From: Ariolimax columbianus
Taxonomy: Eukaryota > Mollusca > Gastropoda > Stylommatophora > Arionidae
Reading direction: 5' to 3'
Assembly: GCA_036924085.1 (NCBI GenBank)
Contig: JAVGWX010000019.1
Span: 10,011,572-10,075,571, forward strand
Length of the DNA: 64,000 nucleotides
Part shown: in pieces, positions 10,942-21,049 of the stretch
Layout: each line of letters begins with the position of its first letter
Numbering within the stretch: the stretch's first letter is position 1
The notes under the pieces: generated by a model
Seen by the model: the letters and a program-made list of their open reading frames with translations, nothing else
Told to the model about the DNA's origin: nothing
Database searches by the model: none
Position numbers and translations under genes: made by a program

Positions 10942-11150
10942 CGCTCGCCTTATTTCTTTTCCCCCAATGTACTATGTTTTTTATTTTGCGCCTGCCGATC
11001 CAGTGCATGCGACTTTGGCATTCATTTTTAGTAAAGGTTTGCTTGCTCCTGCATTTTCTAAGGGTTTGCTTCCCCGGGGTAACGGTGATAGGGAGCGATC
11101 CCAGCCCCTTTGAGTTGTGAGCCGTGTCACTTAACCACTAGCTCCCTGTG
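10936..11150 (-). mobile_element. SINE-B (minus), diverged
   Basis: Reverse complement of the SINE-B order: GCTCGCCTTATTTCTTTTCC (3' end), TATTTTGCGCCTGCCGATCC, GTGCATGCGACTTTGGCATT, GCATTTTCTAAGGGTTTGCT, CCCCGGGGTAACGGTGATAG and a box B/A end with ACTTAACCACTAG. Box B has decayed. Confidence 0.8.
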
Positions 11151-11199
11151 CACATTGGGCTCATGTTGTCTCCTTTGTCTATTGTGTACTCTTTTATTC

Positions 11200-11710
11200 T
11201 TTTAATTTTTATTTGAGTATGATACTCCTCTCACTCTCGTCTCACCCTCTAACTCTCTCATTCACTCTTTCCTCTCTCACTCATTCTCTTATTCCCTCTC
11301 TCATTTTATCTATATTTCCCTCTCCCTCTCCTTCTCTGTTTCCTCTTTCTGTTCTTCTCTCTGCCCCTCTCAATCTATTTCACTCTCCTTCTCACTGTCC
11401 CATACACTCTGACTCTTTCCCTCTCTCTCTCTTTTCTCCCTCTCTCTCTCTCTCTCTGCATCCCTGCCACTCTCCTTTTCACTCCCACTCACAATCTCCC
11501 ACTTTCCCTCTCATTCGTTCTCTCCCTCTCACTCCTCCATCTCACTCTCTCCCACCCCGTTCTCTCTCTTTCCCACCTTCTCTTCTTCTATCCCTCTCTC
11601 TTCCCAATCTTACCATCTCCCTCTCCTCCATCTCACTCTCTCCCACCCCGTTCTCTCTCTTTCCCACCTTCTCTTCTTCTATCCCACTCTCTTCCCAAAC
11701 CTTCCCTCTC
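11200..11710. repeat. CT-rich polypyrimidine tract with internal duplication
   Basis: Strongly pyrimidine-biased plus strand. A block of about 80 bp beginning CCATCTCACTCTCTCCCACC occurs twice, near 11548 and 11630. The 185-aa Ser/Pro/Leu frame (11213-11770) is its translation and has no domain. Confidence 0.85.
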
Positions 11711-11954
11711 CCTCCCACCACCACCATCGTACAAAGCACAGAGCTTGACATAATTAACATGCATGGCTGACCAGACATAATGGACTACTCACCGCGCTCC
11801 CTGACAATACATCGTACTGCATACCCTTCCAAAGGTAGCCTAGTTATTCGGGGGGTGGGCACTGGATTGTGAGGTGCCTATGCTAGCAGCGGTTCTAAAA
11901 CTCGCGTGAAGGGCCACACAATTGACTCCCCTGAGCATATACCTAACATAACTG

Positions 11955-12310
11955 AACGTCTTTATACTGGTTTAGAAGACTCTGCAGAGTCTGTTTCATT
12001 TACATCACCTTGCTCAAGAAGCTATGCGTATCCAATCTATTCTTAAATGCATTAACTGTCTCTGCCTCCACTACCTCCCGTGGCAATGCATTCCAAGCTT
12101 TCACCACTATCTGACTAAAAAAATATTTACTAATATCTAATCTGGACCTGTCTTTAGTTTATTTGTAACTATGCCATCTTGTTATTGTGGATGGCTGTAT
12201 TTAAAAAAAAAAAAACTTGTTATAGTCTAATTTATCCATTCCTCTGATCATCTTATAAACCTGTATTAAACCACCACAAATTCTTCTCTCTTGTATGAAA
12301 CAGTGAGATG
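11955..12310 (-). pseudogene. LINE-C (CR1-like) 3' end, copy 1
   Basis: The reverse complement matches 36460-36800: AGAAGAATTTGTGGTGG, TTAATACAGGTTTATAAGAT, GATCAGAGGAATGGATAAA, GTCCAGATTAGATATTAGTA, GCTTGGAATGCATTGCCACG and a 3' untranslated part containing CTCTGCAGAGTCTTCTAAAC. In the plus-strand-oriented copy this encodes the LINE terminal motif AWNALPSEVV. Here a 13-nt A run (near 12199) and stops break the frame. Confidence 0.85.
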
Positions 12311-12635
12311 ACAAGTTTCTTACATCAGCGGTGACTGCTTGCCCGCCCCACTGCTACGACGACATGTAGAAGTCTTCTTTCCTTTTGTTTGTGTGGCTTA
12401 TACTTTGAGGTAGCGGGCGCAATGCACAACCCTCCTCAGATCAGGGCACGGCAGATTCCGGGTGCCAAGTCGCCATGGCACTTACAAATTTAATTGTTGA
12501 TCCATAGAGAATTTACCCGACATTCAGGATCAGAGTCCTAATTAATTGGCACAATTTCGTCCATCGTGTATATCTCACTCTATTTCTGGTTCCTAAATTT
12601 GATTCAGCTGTCTCCTAGGGATTGGGGTGGGGGTG
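12311..12635. other. Unassigned stretch
   Basis: No motif or repeat match found. Ends near a G-rich run (12622-12648). Confidence 0.35.
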
Positions 12636-12642
12636 GGTGGGG

Positions 12643-12860
12643 GAGGTCGTTCAGTTGTCTCGATATAAGGAGTCCGCCTCGGGTGCCGGAGGTCACAGGT
12701 TCGAATCACGGCGGAGACTAGGATTTTGTCACGTGGATCTTCTGGAACAAATTCTCCTGATCTCTGGGTTGTGATATTGGACTCCCGTGTACAGTGTCGA
12801 GAAGGTTAAAAATCCCTGGGCAGCGAGAAATCTCATTCGGACAAAAATCTGAGTTGAAAA
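12643..12860 (+). mobile_element. Possible tRNA-derived SINE, single copy
   Basis: A tRNA-like head has TCGTTCAGTTGTCTCGATA as a box-A region and AGGTTCGAATCACGG as a good box B, about 55 bp apart. It is followed by TTCTGGAACAAATTCTCCTG and GTGTCGAGAAGGTTAAAAAT. I found no second copy, so a lone tRNA-like pseudogene is possible. Confidence 0.45.
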
Positions 12861-12977
12861 TGTATCCAAATTATTTGTATCTGTCCCCAGGCATAGTAAG
12901 CCGCAGGAAGTTGTAAAATTCCTACTACGTATTACCGAAGCCTTCTGCTGCCTGGCAACAGACATAAACATGCTTGA

Positions 12978-13332
12978 TTGGCTTTGTTCGCTGCAATCTC
13001 CCGCTACCAAACCCTGAAAAGGGCTTAAGTAGCAGAATGTAGTCCAGAGAACGGAATGCGTTGTGTTGTAGTTTACAGCTTGACTGCAACATTTGCACTT
13101 TTCGGTCCAACACATCCGACTTCAGCAAGCATTTTTTGAATTCCAGGTTATCATTCCCTCTTCGATCCCTTCTCCTTAGCCAGTCTGCCCTGTTGCAGTC
13201 TGTTATCCAGGATCATCGCGTGGAGGTGTAGAAGGGTCTTGGCAGATCTAGTTCGCTGGCCCTGACGCTAGCAGTCAGCTATGGGTCGCTGACCACTGTA
13301 GCTCATCCGCTGCTCAGCATCTTGATCCCACA
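12978..13332 (-). mobile_element. SINE-A (minus)
   Basis: Reverse complement of SINE-A: GCAATCTCCCGCTACCAAAC, GTCCAGAGAACGGAATGCG, CACATCCGACTTCAGCAAGC, CCCTTCTCCTTAGCCAGTCT, GGATCATCGCGTGGAGGTGT, CAGTCAGCTATGGGTCGCTG and CTGCTCAGCATCTTGATCC. The expected GAA tail is not retained. Minus-strand frames of 128 and 67 aa here are translations of the SINE. Confidence 0.88.
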
Positions 13333-13387
13333 TGCCTGTTTGAATACCAGGATTCCAAGTATTCCAAGACTCCTAGATCCTAAATAA

Positions 13388-13615
13388 GCGGCTGATTAGC
13401 GCAGTGGTAGAACCCTAGCTTTTCACGACAAAGCTACGAGGTTCAGCAGCCTCTACCAACAGCTCCAGTCAACCGAGCTTTAATTGGGTACTTGACTTAC
13501 GGTTAGGCAAGGAAAATGCAGCGAGGAAGGGAACTGACCAGACCACGTTACACAAGCTGAGGAATAGTTTACTGAAGTCTGTAACACTTCATGACCAGCG
13601 GATAAGTCTGCTGAA
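13388..13615 (+). mobile_element. SINE-D copy (tRNA-derived)
   Basis: Head with TTAGCGCAGTGGTAGAACC as box A and a decayed box B (ACGAGGTTCAGCAG). Body blocks are CAACAGCTCCAGTCAACCGA, GGGTACTTGACTTACGGTTA, AGCGAGGAAGGGAACTGACC and AGTCTGTAACACTTCATGAC. The same order recurs at 13795, 18590, 19010, 35020 and 57965. Confidence 0.75.
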
Positions 13616-13648
13616 GGATTGCCCTTACATTTTAGATTCTAAACAAAT

Positions 13649-13735
13649 TTGTCCCCCCCCCCCCCCCCCCCTGGCCTTAGACACCCCCTACAACACGCGG
13701 CAGGTTACAGTGTTTGTATTCCTAGTCTCCTTTCA
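13649..13735. repeat. Poly-C tract and DR-3 fragment
   Basis: A C run of about 23 nt (13650-13672), then GGCAGGTTACAGTGTTTGTA and CTCCTTTCAGGC matching the DR-3 end seen at 35655 and 53870. The homopolymer is an assembly-risk point. Confidence 0.65.
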
Positions 13736-13794
13736 GGCTTCAGTATCACAATAGCTCATGTTCAAAGCACTGGGATTGGTCCTATGTCTTGACG

Positions 13795-13960
13795 CACCAG
13801 GCTATCCAGATGTGAGTAAGTACCTGACTTGGAGTTAGGAAATGTAAGACAGCAAGAAAGTGGACTGGTCAGTCCTCGCACATAAAATAATGAAACCGCT
13901 AACGCTTCATCCTCGACGGCAGTATTTTTTATAAAAACAAATTTTACTTGCATCAGAGAA
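13795..13960 (+). mobile_element. SINE-D body fragment
   Basis: GTACCTGACTTGGAGTTAGG, AAGTGGACTGGTCAGTCCTC, GAAACCGCTAACGCTTCATC and CTCGACGGCAGT match the SINE-D body. The tRNA-like head is missing. Confidence 0.65.
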
Positions 13961-14028
13961 TATTGCTTCTGCCTCATATCCCACTGAGTGGAAGCTAGCT
14001 AATACCCGGGAATGGGTTGTGGAGAACG

Positions 14029-14815
14029 ATGTCACGTCTCAGCTCGGGAAGAATGGACCAACAGGATGTCAAGTCTCAGCTCGGGAAGAATGGACCAACA
14101 GGATGTCAAGTCTCAGCTCGGGAAGAATGGACCAACAGGATGTCAAGTCTCAGCTCGGGAAGAATGAACCAACAGGATGTCAAGTCTCAGCTCGGGAAGA
14201 ATGGACCAACAGGATGTCAAGTCTCATTTCGGGAAGAATGGACCAACAGGATGTCACGTCTCAGCTCGGGAAGAATGGACCAACAGGATGTCAAGTCTCA
14301 CTTCACGAAGAATGGACCAACAGGATGTCAATTCTCACTTCATGAAGAATGGACCAACAGGATGTCAAGTCTCACTTCATAAAGAATGGACCAACATGAT
14401 GTCAAGTCTCAGCTCGGGAAGAATGGACCAACAGGATGTCAAGTCTCAGCTCGGGAAGAATGGACCAACAGGATGTCAAGTCTCAGCTTGGGAAGAATGG
14501 ACCAACAGGATGTCAAGTCTCACTTCATGAAGAATGGACCAACAGGATGTCAAGTCTCACTTTATGAAGAATGGACCAACAGGATGTCAAGTCTCACTTC
14601 ATAAAGAATGGACCAACAGGATGTCAAGTCTCACTTCATGAAGAATGGACCAACAGGATGTCAAGTCTCACTTCATGAAGAATGGACCAACAGGATGTCA
14701 AGTCTCACTTCATGAAGAATGGACCAACAGGATGTCAAGTCTCACTTCATGAAGAATGGACCAACAGGATGTCAAGTCTCACTTCGGGAAGAATGGTCCA
14801 ACAAGAGGTCAAATC
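14029..14815 (+). repeat. 37-bp minisatellite, two subtypes
   Basis: About 21 copies with core GAATGGACCAACAGGATGTC. The left part carries the AGCTCGGGAAG subtype; from about 14300 most units carry CTTCATGAAG, with AGCTCGGG units recurring at 14408-14480. The subtypes are therefore partly segregated. The 37-bp unit has no stop in any plus-strand frame, so three units are read as one 37-residue period, giving several overlapping frames (up to 121 aa). These are not called as genes. Degenerate edge units run to about 14930. Confidence 0.95.
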
Positions 14816-14930
14816 TTACCTCACCTTGAATTGTGGACTAGGTGGTCAAGTCTCACCTCGCGTAGAATAGTGGAAACAGGAAGTCAGGGTCTGCCTGACT
14901 ACTAATGCTGGAAACAGGAGGCCAGGGTCT

Positions 14931-15339
14931 GCCTCGTGAAAAACGATGGAAGAGATGGTCAGGCATCAGAGCCTCTTTGATGCAACTCAAGAAGACAGTA
15001 CAAGACCGACACGATGGAGAGCATCCGTTGCAGGTATGTGTTCCGAAGTGTCATTAATCAATCAGAACTATTCAGCTCTCGATCGAGCACAGGTCATTAA
15101 CAAATACAAAGTCCACCTGTCTCTGGCCATCTGTTCCAGCTCTATTGTCGGTTTTCCTATTTCCTTTATGTATGTCTCGAGCCAAGAAGGAAACGGATGT
15201 GCTGGGTCCTTGCGGCTTTCTCAGCATCGCTTCACATTAGTCCTCTTCACATAGGACCTTCTCCTGTCTTCGATCGCCGAACTGTGTTTTTCTTGTCAGT
15301 TGACTTTACAATTCTGTTTGAAGTTTTTGGCAGATTAAC
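14931..15339. other. Unassigned stretch
   Basis: A 102-aa frame at 14946-15254 shows no domain. Part may be upstream or 3' sequence of the adjacent LINE-T2 fragment. Confidence 0.35.
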
Positions 15340-15356
15340 ATTTCTACAGGATGAAG

Positions 15357-15734
15357 TCAGATCAGGTCATCCCGTAACCTGTGAGGTCGTTGAGGCACAT
15401 ATGAAGACATCCTCACAATGCCACGCCACCCTTCTCTGTCAGATGCCGCTGCCTGTGACTCTTCTGGTCTGAGATTGGTCCATTCTTTGATGTTGTCCTC
15501 CAATCTCTTTTTGGGACGGCCTCTTCGTCGTCTGCCATGCACCTTCCCGTGGAGGATTGTGTTTGCAAGACCATTTGATCTCGATATGTGACCGTACCAA
15601 GCGATTTTCCTTCTTTTGACAGTTGCCAAGAGGTCTTCAAAAGGCCCTATTGCTGTTGTAATTCTATCTCGTATTTCCTCATTTGTAACTCGATCTTTGT
15701 ACGTGACGTTTAGACGTCTTCGGAAACATCTCAT
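15357..15734 (-). pseudogene. LINE-T2 C-terminal fragment
   Basis: The 125-aa frame reads as the C-terminal tail of a non-LTR reverse transcriptase: LNVTYKDRVTNEEIRDRI, then IGPFEDLLATVKRRKIAWYG, HISRSNGLANTILHGKV, GRRRRGRPKKRLEDNIKEW, and the ending PQRPHRLRDD. It is undisturbed over its length but the catalytic palm is absent, so the copy is 5'-truncated and inactive. RVTNEE and RRGRPKKR are common hallmarks of LINE tails. Confidence 0.87.
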
Positions 15735-15739
15735 TATCT

Positions 15740-15845
15740 CAGGATGAGGTAGCCAGTCCCATTCCCAGCCCTCCTTAGTAGCCTCTTACGACATGCTTGA
15801 CAGGCTTACATCGTTACTATTCGTTCCTCCCCACTCGGGCCCCGA
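15740..15845 (+). repeat. Dispersed repeat DR-3, copy
   Basis: GAGGTAGCCAGTCCCATTCC, GCCTCTTACGACATGCTTGA and CTTACTATTC-like sequence match 35525-35700 and 53835-53925. It sits directly at the 5' edge of the minus-strand LINE-T2 fragment. Confidence 0.65.
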
Positions 15846-16021
15846 CAATACTTCGATGGAGTTTGCCAAATCAATAATCTGCTGTACGATCATTCCGTCG
15901 AGGAAGAGGTCCCAATGTCCCCGAAGAGCTGCGATGACGGCAACATAGCTGCTGGCAGTGTACCTCCCAGGTCGGACAGGTCACAAGATGAGTCAATTAA
16001 AGCATGACAATAAGAACTTCA

Positions 16022-16444
16022 GGACGGAAAAGTAAACCTCACGGAAACGTCAGATTGAAAGGAAAAGTAAACCTCACGGAAACGTCAGATTGAAAGGAAA
16101 AGTAAACCTCACGGAAACGTCAGATTGAAAGGAAAAGTAAACCTCACGGAAACGTCAGATTGAAAGGAAAAGTAAACCTCACGGAAACGTCAGATTGAAA
16201 GGAAAAGTAAACCTCACGGAAACGTCAGATTGAAAGGAAAAGTAAACCTCACGGAAACGTCAGATTGAAAGGAAAAGTAAACCTCACGGAAACGTCAGAT
16301 TGAAATGAAAAGTAAACCTCACGGAAACGTCAGATTGAAAGGAAAAGTAAACCTCACGGAAACGTCAGATTGAAAGGAAAAGTAAACCTCACGGAAACGT
16401 CAGATTGAAAGGAAAAGTAAACCTCACGGAAACGTCAGTTTGAA
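16022..16444 (+). repeat. 35-bp minisatellite, near-identical units
   Basis: Twelve copies of a 35-bp unit containing AAGTAAACCTCACGGAAACG. Differences are few (one AAATGAAAAG unit near 16305; the last unit has CAGTTTG). Such homogeneity suggests recent expansion. Confidence 0.97.
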
Positions 16445-16590
16445 AAACATATCTGCTGGAGCTGTGACAGTCAGAAAGGACCGTCATAGAGGGAGGTCGT
16501 AAATTCCCTAAGTTGTTATGGAAGGCCAGGTGAAACCACAGCATTATTTTTTCAAAAAACCATGATAGTCACGAGTAGAGACATAACGTT

Positions 16591-17180
16591 ATGTTAGAGA
16601 GACAAGAGGTTAAGAACTTTACGAGTTTTCAATGTCTTGGCTCAACTATAAGGAGTTGTTGGTCCTATCAACGAGAATTAACAAGAAGAATGGCCACGCA
16701 ATACAGAAAACTCATGGCAGAACGCTTACAAAATGACAGAATTAAAGATCCTGAGGACTTGCATCTTCCCAAATAGAAATGTACGGACAGACATGAAAAA
16801 GTATTGAATCCTTCGAACTAAAATGCCACAGGAAAGTGCAAAAAAATACATTAGATAGCGACAATTTAAAAAAAAATTATAAAAGAGCTTGATGTAGAAA
16901 AACATTACGTCTGGGAAAATAAAATACTTTGGCTACATCAAAATACTTTGGCTACATCAAAATACTTTGGCTACACCAAAAGCCGCAATGCTCTAGCAAC
17001 AAAATACTGGAGAGTATGGTATGCAATGCAGAGGCAGACAGTGGAGAAAATGGGTATATGACAAAGAGGTTCTGAGAATGACGGGGCCAGAGACTGGAGA
17101 CATATCGAGAATCTTACAGATCGGCTGTTATGAGAGCGATGTTCCGCAAAAAAATAGGCTACATGATGATGATGATGTAC
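16591..17180 (+). pseudogene. LINE-T3 C-terminal fragment, copy 1, heavily decayed
   Basis: The first 61-aa open stretch (16591-16776) carries VKNFTSFQCLGSTIRS, corresponding to the FxYLGSxI motif after the reverse transcriptase palm, then RRMATQYRKL. Later pieces include KYFGYIK-like sequence near 16915 and RKWVYDKEVLRMTG at 17050. The 3' end ATGAGAGCGATGTTCCGCAA followed by GCTACATGATGATGATGATG matches the end of the copy at 49560-50170. At 16918-16980 the KYFGYIK codons are present three times as a 20-bp tandem repeat (AAAATACTTTGGCTACATC), a miniature case of array birth inside a LINE. Confidence 0.75.
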
Positions 17181-17314
17181 TGGGACACCAAACAGGGGAA
17201 ATCATTTTACATGACGAAAATTTCAGGAACTCAAACATACACTGACAAAAATATACTGACAAATATATTCTGACAAACATATACTGACAAACACATTCAA
17301 AGATATATCTTAGT

Positions 17315-17660
17315 CTTAGTCGACCTGTACTTCTAGAGGTGCGGTCCCATCTCTTGCATGGGCGATATATCCGGGAGAAGGATTTTCTGCTCAGAGGAGA
17401 GCTAGGCTCGACCAGCTTATTACTCCGCTGCCTTGCGGCAAGTGCCGCGGTGGGTGGTTAGCCCATGTGTTAGCCCGTCCTAATAAACTCAAACACTAGA
17501 ACAAAGTGAACCCACAGCCTGTTAGGCGCCATCTAACACCACATAACCGTGGTCGGTATTAAGTCATGTCACACAGTTACTAGCCCCTTACGACATGCTC
17601 TCTGTGGAGGCAGTGGTGATATTCTTGTTTTTGTCTTATACAAAGACCCAGACAGACGAC
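17315..17660 (+). repeat. Dispersed repeat DR-2, copy 1
   Basis: AGTCGACCTGTACTTCTAGA, ATATATCCGGGAGAAGGATT, GTGGGTGGTTAGCC, AACTCAAACACTAGAACAAA, CACAGCCTGTTAGGCGCCAT, GTCATGTCACACAGTTACTA and GACATGCTCTCTGTGG recur in the same order at 20610-20965 and, reversed, at 31310-31640. About 350 bp. I see no coding capacity. Confidence 0.85.
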
Positions 17661-17994
17661 TCGGGATTTCAAAAACAGATTCAAACACATATATGATCCC
17701 CATTTTGATCCCTGTGAAGTATAGGATCACCACAGTATCTACCCTTATACTGAATCATGCTTCTAAGCACCATTACATGTGTGGTTGTTTCTCTGACGAT
17801 TTATTTGACATAATGAACTTCTTCCACAGACACCTTTAGTAGCCTTTTATAACAGACTGGGACAGTTGAAAGGTGTGGACATTGCTAACTTCTGACAGCT
17901 TTTAACAAGTATGTAACTTGTAACACTGCTTCCGGTCCCCAATTTGTCGCCATTTTGTGCTGAGATAGGTTCTGGATAACAGAACCAAAAATAA
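17661..17994. other. Unassigned stretch
   Basis: A 96-aa frame (17549-17839) overlaps DR-2 and shows no domain. Nothing else seen. Confidence 0.35.
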
Positions 17995-17997
17995 GTG

Positions 17998-18310
17998 ACA
18001 CATAGTACCTCTTTTTCTTCTCTTTTTTCTCTCTTCTCCTTGTTATTTATCTTGTTATTTTTCTTCTTGTTCTTCTTCTCTTTTTTTTCTCTTCTCCTTT
18101 GTTATTTATCTTGTTATTTTTCTTCTTGTTCTTATTGTTATCGCGAAGCCAATATTGGCCCTCCTCTCTCTCTTCCAGGGTGAGCATGCAGCTTTGTAGG
18201 ATGTGTTGCACGTTCATGGTATGCTTCCCACGTGGACACCTATCATCTGTCCCAACCCTGATTTTGCTGTAAGGATGACCCTTGAGTCTGTGATGTTCAG
18301 TTCTCAATCA
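17998..18310 (-). pseudogene. LINE-R1-like RNase H tail with TTC-rich 3' tract
   Basis: The minus-strand 86-aa frame (18047-18307) reads EHHRLKGHPYSKIRVGTDDR, CPRGKHTMNVQHILQSCM and EEREEGQYW. This parallels the RTGHNRLRxHxxxKxKIG...CxCG...AEHILQSCP end of RNase H-bearing LINEs; CPRG replaces CxCG. It runs into an extended GAA-type tail (TTC on plus, 18005-18135). The expected position and tail make a LINE 3' end more likely than a host gene. Confidence 0.7.
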
Positions 18311-18589
18311 CAAGATGGCGCATTGATGATCATAGTAGTTGTCGTCGTCTCGGAAGTGAGACTGTTGATCAGTCCATTTCCCCCTAATGTTGCCTTTAAT
18401 TATGGCGTCTGGTTACCTACAGGTGATGTTCAGGTCTGTTTAAATGGCACAACATAGCGACTGAGTAGAAACCTGGTTAGAGTGATATCGTGTCAATGAA
18501 AACGTGCTGGGTTTCCAACCTCTGGTATCGAAAAACTCCAGGTAATAGGTGTCTGAATTAATGTTCTGGAAGTCCAGGAACTGGGGGTC

Positions 18590-18700
18590 CGACCATACAT
18601 CTAGCTGAAACGTTGCACAATAAAGCTTCTAACACATAACACTTCATTCCCGACGGTAGTGTGTGATATGAAGGCAATTCTTACTGCCTTTTTCCCGCAA
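18590..18700 (+). mobile_element. SINE-D body fragment
   Basis: CCATACATCTAGCTGAAACG, AAGCTTCTAACACATAACAC and TTCATTCCCGACGGTAGTGT match the SINE-D 3' half. Confidence 0.55.
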
Positions 18701-18717
18701 CACACACCTTTGCTCAT

Positions 18718-18850
18718 ATTGACACACCTGTTTGACCAACATACATACATACATGGGTTTATTGACACAGCTGTGTGACCGACATACATACATGTTTCTA
18801 TTGACACACCTGTGTGACCAACATACATACATGTTCATATTGACATGTGT
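18718..18850 (+). repeat. Short array, about 38 bp period
   Basis: Three to four units with TGACACACCTGTGTGACCAA and CATACATACATGTT; a palindromic CACCTGTGTG lies in each. Confidence 0.8.
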
Positions 18851-18857
18851 GAATATG

Positions 18858-19105
18858 AGAGTGGTAACGAGCTCACTTCTCGCTGCAAAAGTGCAGGGTT
18901 CAATCTCGGATGCCGTTACGCTCTAGTCGATCTAGATGTAAATATGATTATATATTACCATTAGAAGAAGGACATGTAGCTAGTTAATAAACTGGTCACC
19001 CCATCTCATAAGTAAGCTGAGACCTAGTACAATGAAATCTCTAGCACTTCATCCTTGACAGCAGTGTATGCTATGAGACTACCATCACCTCTCATTGTGT
19101 GCCAC
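18858..19105 (+). mobile_element. SINE-D copy (tRNA-derived)
   Basis: Head GAGTGGTAACGAGCTCACTT with box B AGGGTTCAATCTCGG, then body ACTGGTCACCCCATCTCATA, AAATCTCTAGCACTTCATCC and TTGACAGCAGTGTATGCTAT. It preserves both the tRNA-like head and the 3' half. Confidence 0.7.
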
Positions 19106-19534
19106 GAAACACATTTTGGGAACCGCGATCGCCTAGCACTTGGTGGGTATCAGAACGAGAATGCACATTCACATTGCGCTTACAATGAGGCCGAATCGAG
19201 GGAGGAATTTCTTTTGAGAGACACTCAGGTGAAATTTTAGAAGCGGTATGTGTAAGGTTGAAGCATGGTGCAGGGGGGAGGGAAGGTGATCAAATCCTCA
19301 TGATGGTGTGTGTGTGTGTGCCTTTTTTTTATGCTGGAAGGGAATGTTGACTGCAACTGTGTGTCTTTTGAATGCTGAGTATTGGAAGGTGACTTCCGTT
19401 GACAAAAATTGGGATTATTTGTATAGGATACAGAATAAATGTGGTCTTATATTAGACACTGCCGTTAGGGATAAAGTGGTAGCAGCTATTTTGCACTAGG
19501 ACTTGGTTTTGGGGGTGATATTGGGTAGAGAAGC

Positions 19535-19795
19535 GCGTGGCCGAATTGTTCCGATGCCTGAATGTCGACGAGGCGGTGAACGGATCGAATCCCCGATGGG
19601 ATCAAGATGCTGAGCAGTGCATGAGCTGTAGCGGTCGGCGACCCAAAGCAGGGCTTTATGACCCAGAGATGGCAAGAACCTTCTACATATCATCGTGGTG
19701 ATACTGGAATACATGCTGAAACAGAGCAGACTGGCTAAAGAGAAGGGGTCGAAGAGAGAATTCTAACCCGGCATCTAGGAATGTCTGCTCAATTC
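19535..19795 (+). mobile_element. SINE-A 5' part with tRNA-like head
   Basis: Here the family start is visible: GTGGCCGAATTGTTCCGATG as a box-A region and ACGGATCGAATCCCC as box B, then GGGATCAAGATGCTGAGCAG, ACTGGCTAAAGAGAAGGGGT and TCTAACCCGG. This copy shows that SINE-A is probably tRNA-derived. It ends near TCTGCTCAATTCGGTTG. Confidence 0.75.
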
Positions 19796-20104
19796 GGTTG
19801 TTTTCTTTTCTTTTCGTTAAAGTGTTTGCCTCTTTGTATTCTACTGGCGGAGGCACGCCACTTTCCACCCCGTGCGCAGCCTTTTATGTGATGTCAGAAT
19901 GTATTAACCAGTGCTTGGATGCTTGTGTGTCTCTGTATGTACCTATGCTAGTTTGGGCGCTCTTAGAGGTCAACCCCAACTACAGTGGAATGGAAGAGTC
20001 GACCCTGAGGGCGCGTGTGAAAGCTGTGTAAGAGTGTGATTGTTGGACAGAGTCAAATGAAACAGAGTCTGAGGTAAGAAGAAGACAGAATAAAAGCTGA
20101 CATT

Positions 20105-20255
20105 AGCTGATGGAAGTCGGATGTGTCGGACCGAAAAGGGTAAATATCGCAGTCAAGCTGTGAACACAACGCATTCCGATCTCCGGACAACATCCTGCTA
20201 CTTGCAAAGTCCTGTTCAGAGTTTGGTAGTGGGAGATTGAGAACGAAGGAGAAGA
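20105..20255 (+). mobile_element. SINE-A 3' half
   Basis: GGAAGTCGGATGTGTCGGAC, AAATATCGCAGTCAAGCTGT, ACACAACGCATTCCGATCTC and GGGAGATTGAGAACGAAGG. The family continues from the point where the copy at 19535-19795 ends, with a small overlap, so this is either one copy split by about 310 bp or two truncated copies. Confidence 0.8.
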
Positions 20256-20606
20256 GCAAATATTCCCGGTTGAGTATATGTTGTTTTTCTGTTGTGGTGA
20301 AATACACAAAAATAGCCAGCACACGACGTGGCGACAGCAGTATCGAACGACCTATAGTCCTCATCCTAAAAACCCCACGACTACCCCAGAAATTGGAACA
20401 AAGTCGTGCAACAGCAAACAAGTAAACGGAAATTTGGTATCCTGTACCGTTTTCTGACATCTCTTTAACAGTAAGTCAGGTACCCATTACAGTTGGGTAA
20501 ACCGGAGAAAGTTGAGACCAAGCATTGGAACATGTAAGCAAGTCGAGAGCAGAAAGCGGGTGGGCGAACGACTCTGCGACTGGGACGCTCTAACTGTTCT
20601 TCATCT
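20256..20606. other. Unassigned stretch
   Basis: Overlapping frames of 62-135 aa on both strands cover SINE-A and its flank without a domain. Near 20490 CAGTTGGGTAAACCGG is weakly SINE-D-like. Confidence 0.35.
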
Positions 20607-20609
20607 TCG

Positions 20610-20965
20610 TTCTTAGTCGACCTGTACTACTACAGGGGCAGATACCCCTGTGCAGGTACCAGCTCTGGTATGAGCTGGATATAGCCGGGAGAAGCATTTC
20701 CTGCTTAGCTGGCTAGGCATGAGCAGCTTAAGACTGCTGCGGTAGGTGGTTAACCGACTTGCGAGTTCAATCTCAATAGACTCAAACACTAGAGTAAAGT
20801 AGACCCGCAGCCTGTTAAACGCCATCTATGCTGCTCTAAACGAACCAACTAACCATGGCCGGTGTTATGCCATGTCACACAGTTAGTCACCTCTTTCGAC
20901 ATGCTGTCTGTGAGGCAGGGGTGCTATTCTTGTCCTTGTTATACACAAAGAGCCCGGTGGAGCAC
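20610..20965 (+). repeat. Dispersed repeat DR-2, copy 2
   Basis: Best-preserved DR-2 copy: AGTCGACCTGTACTACTACA, GGATATAGCCGGGAGAAGCA, ACTCAAACACTAGAGTAAAG, CCGCAGCCTGTTAAACGCCA, ACTAACCATGGCCGGTGTTA, TGCCATGTCACACAGTTAGT and CACTTGGGATCT. It carries the CTCTTTCGACATGC form of the shared GTAAGAGGCGACTAA motif (reverse). Confidence 0.85.
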
Positions 20966-21049
20966 TTGGGATCTAACTCTAGCCAATCTCTTAGTTGTTT
21001 GTGTCTAACACTGTTCCAGTTATTCGTCCTCTATACTTGGCCGTCCCAC

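Noticed and set aside
10936..11150. Host promoter next to the TATATA tract
   Set aside because: The TA run is a microsatellite at the 3' end of a minus-strand SINE-B copy. No gene follows.
12643..12715. Functional tRNA gene
   Set aside because: Box A and B are present but I could not fold acceptor, anticodon and variable arms convincingly, and the sequence continues as a SINE-like body.
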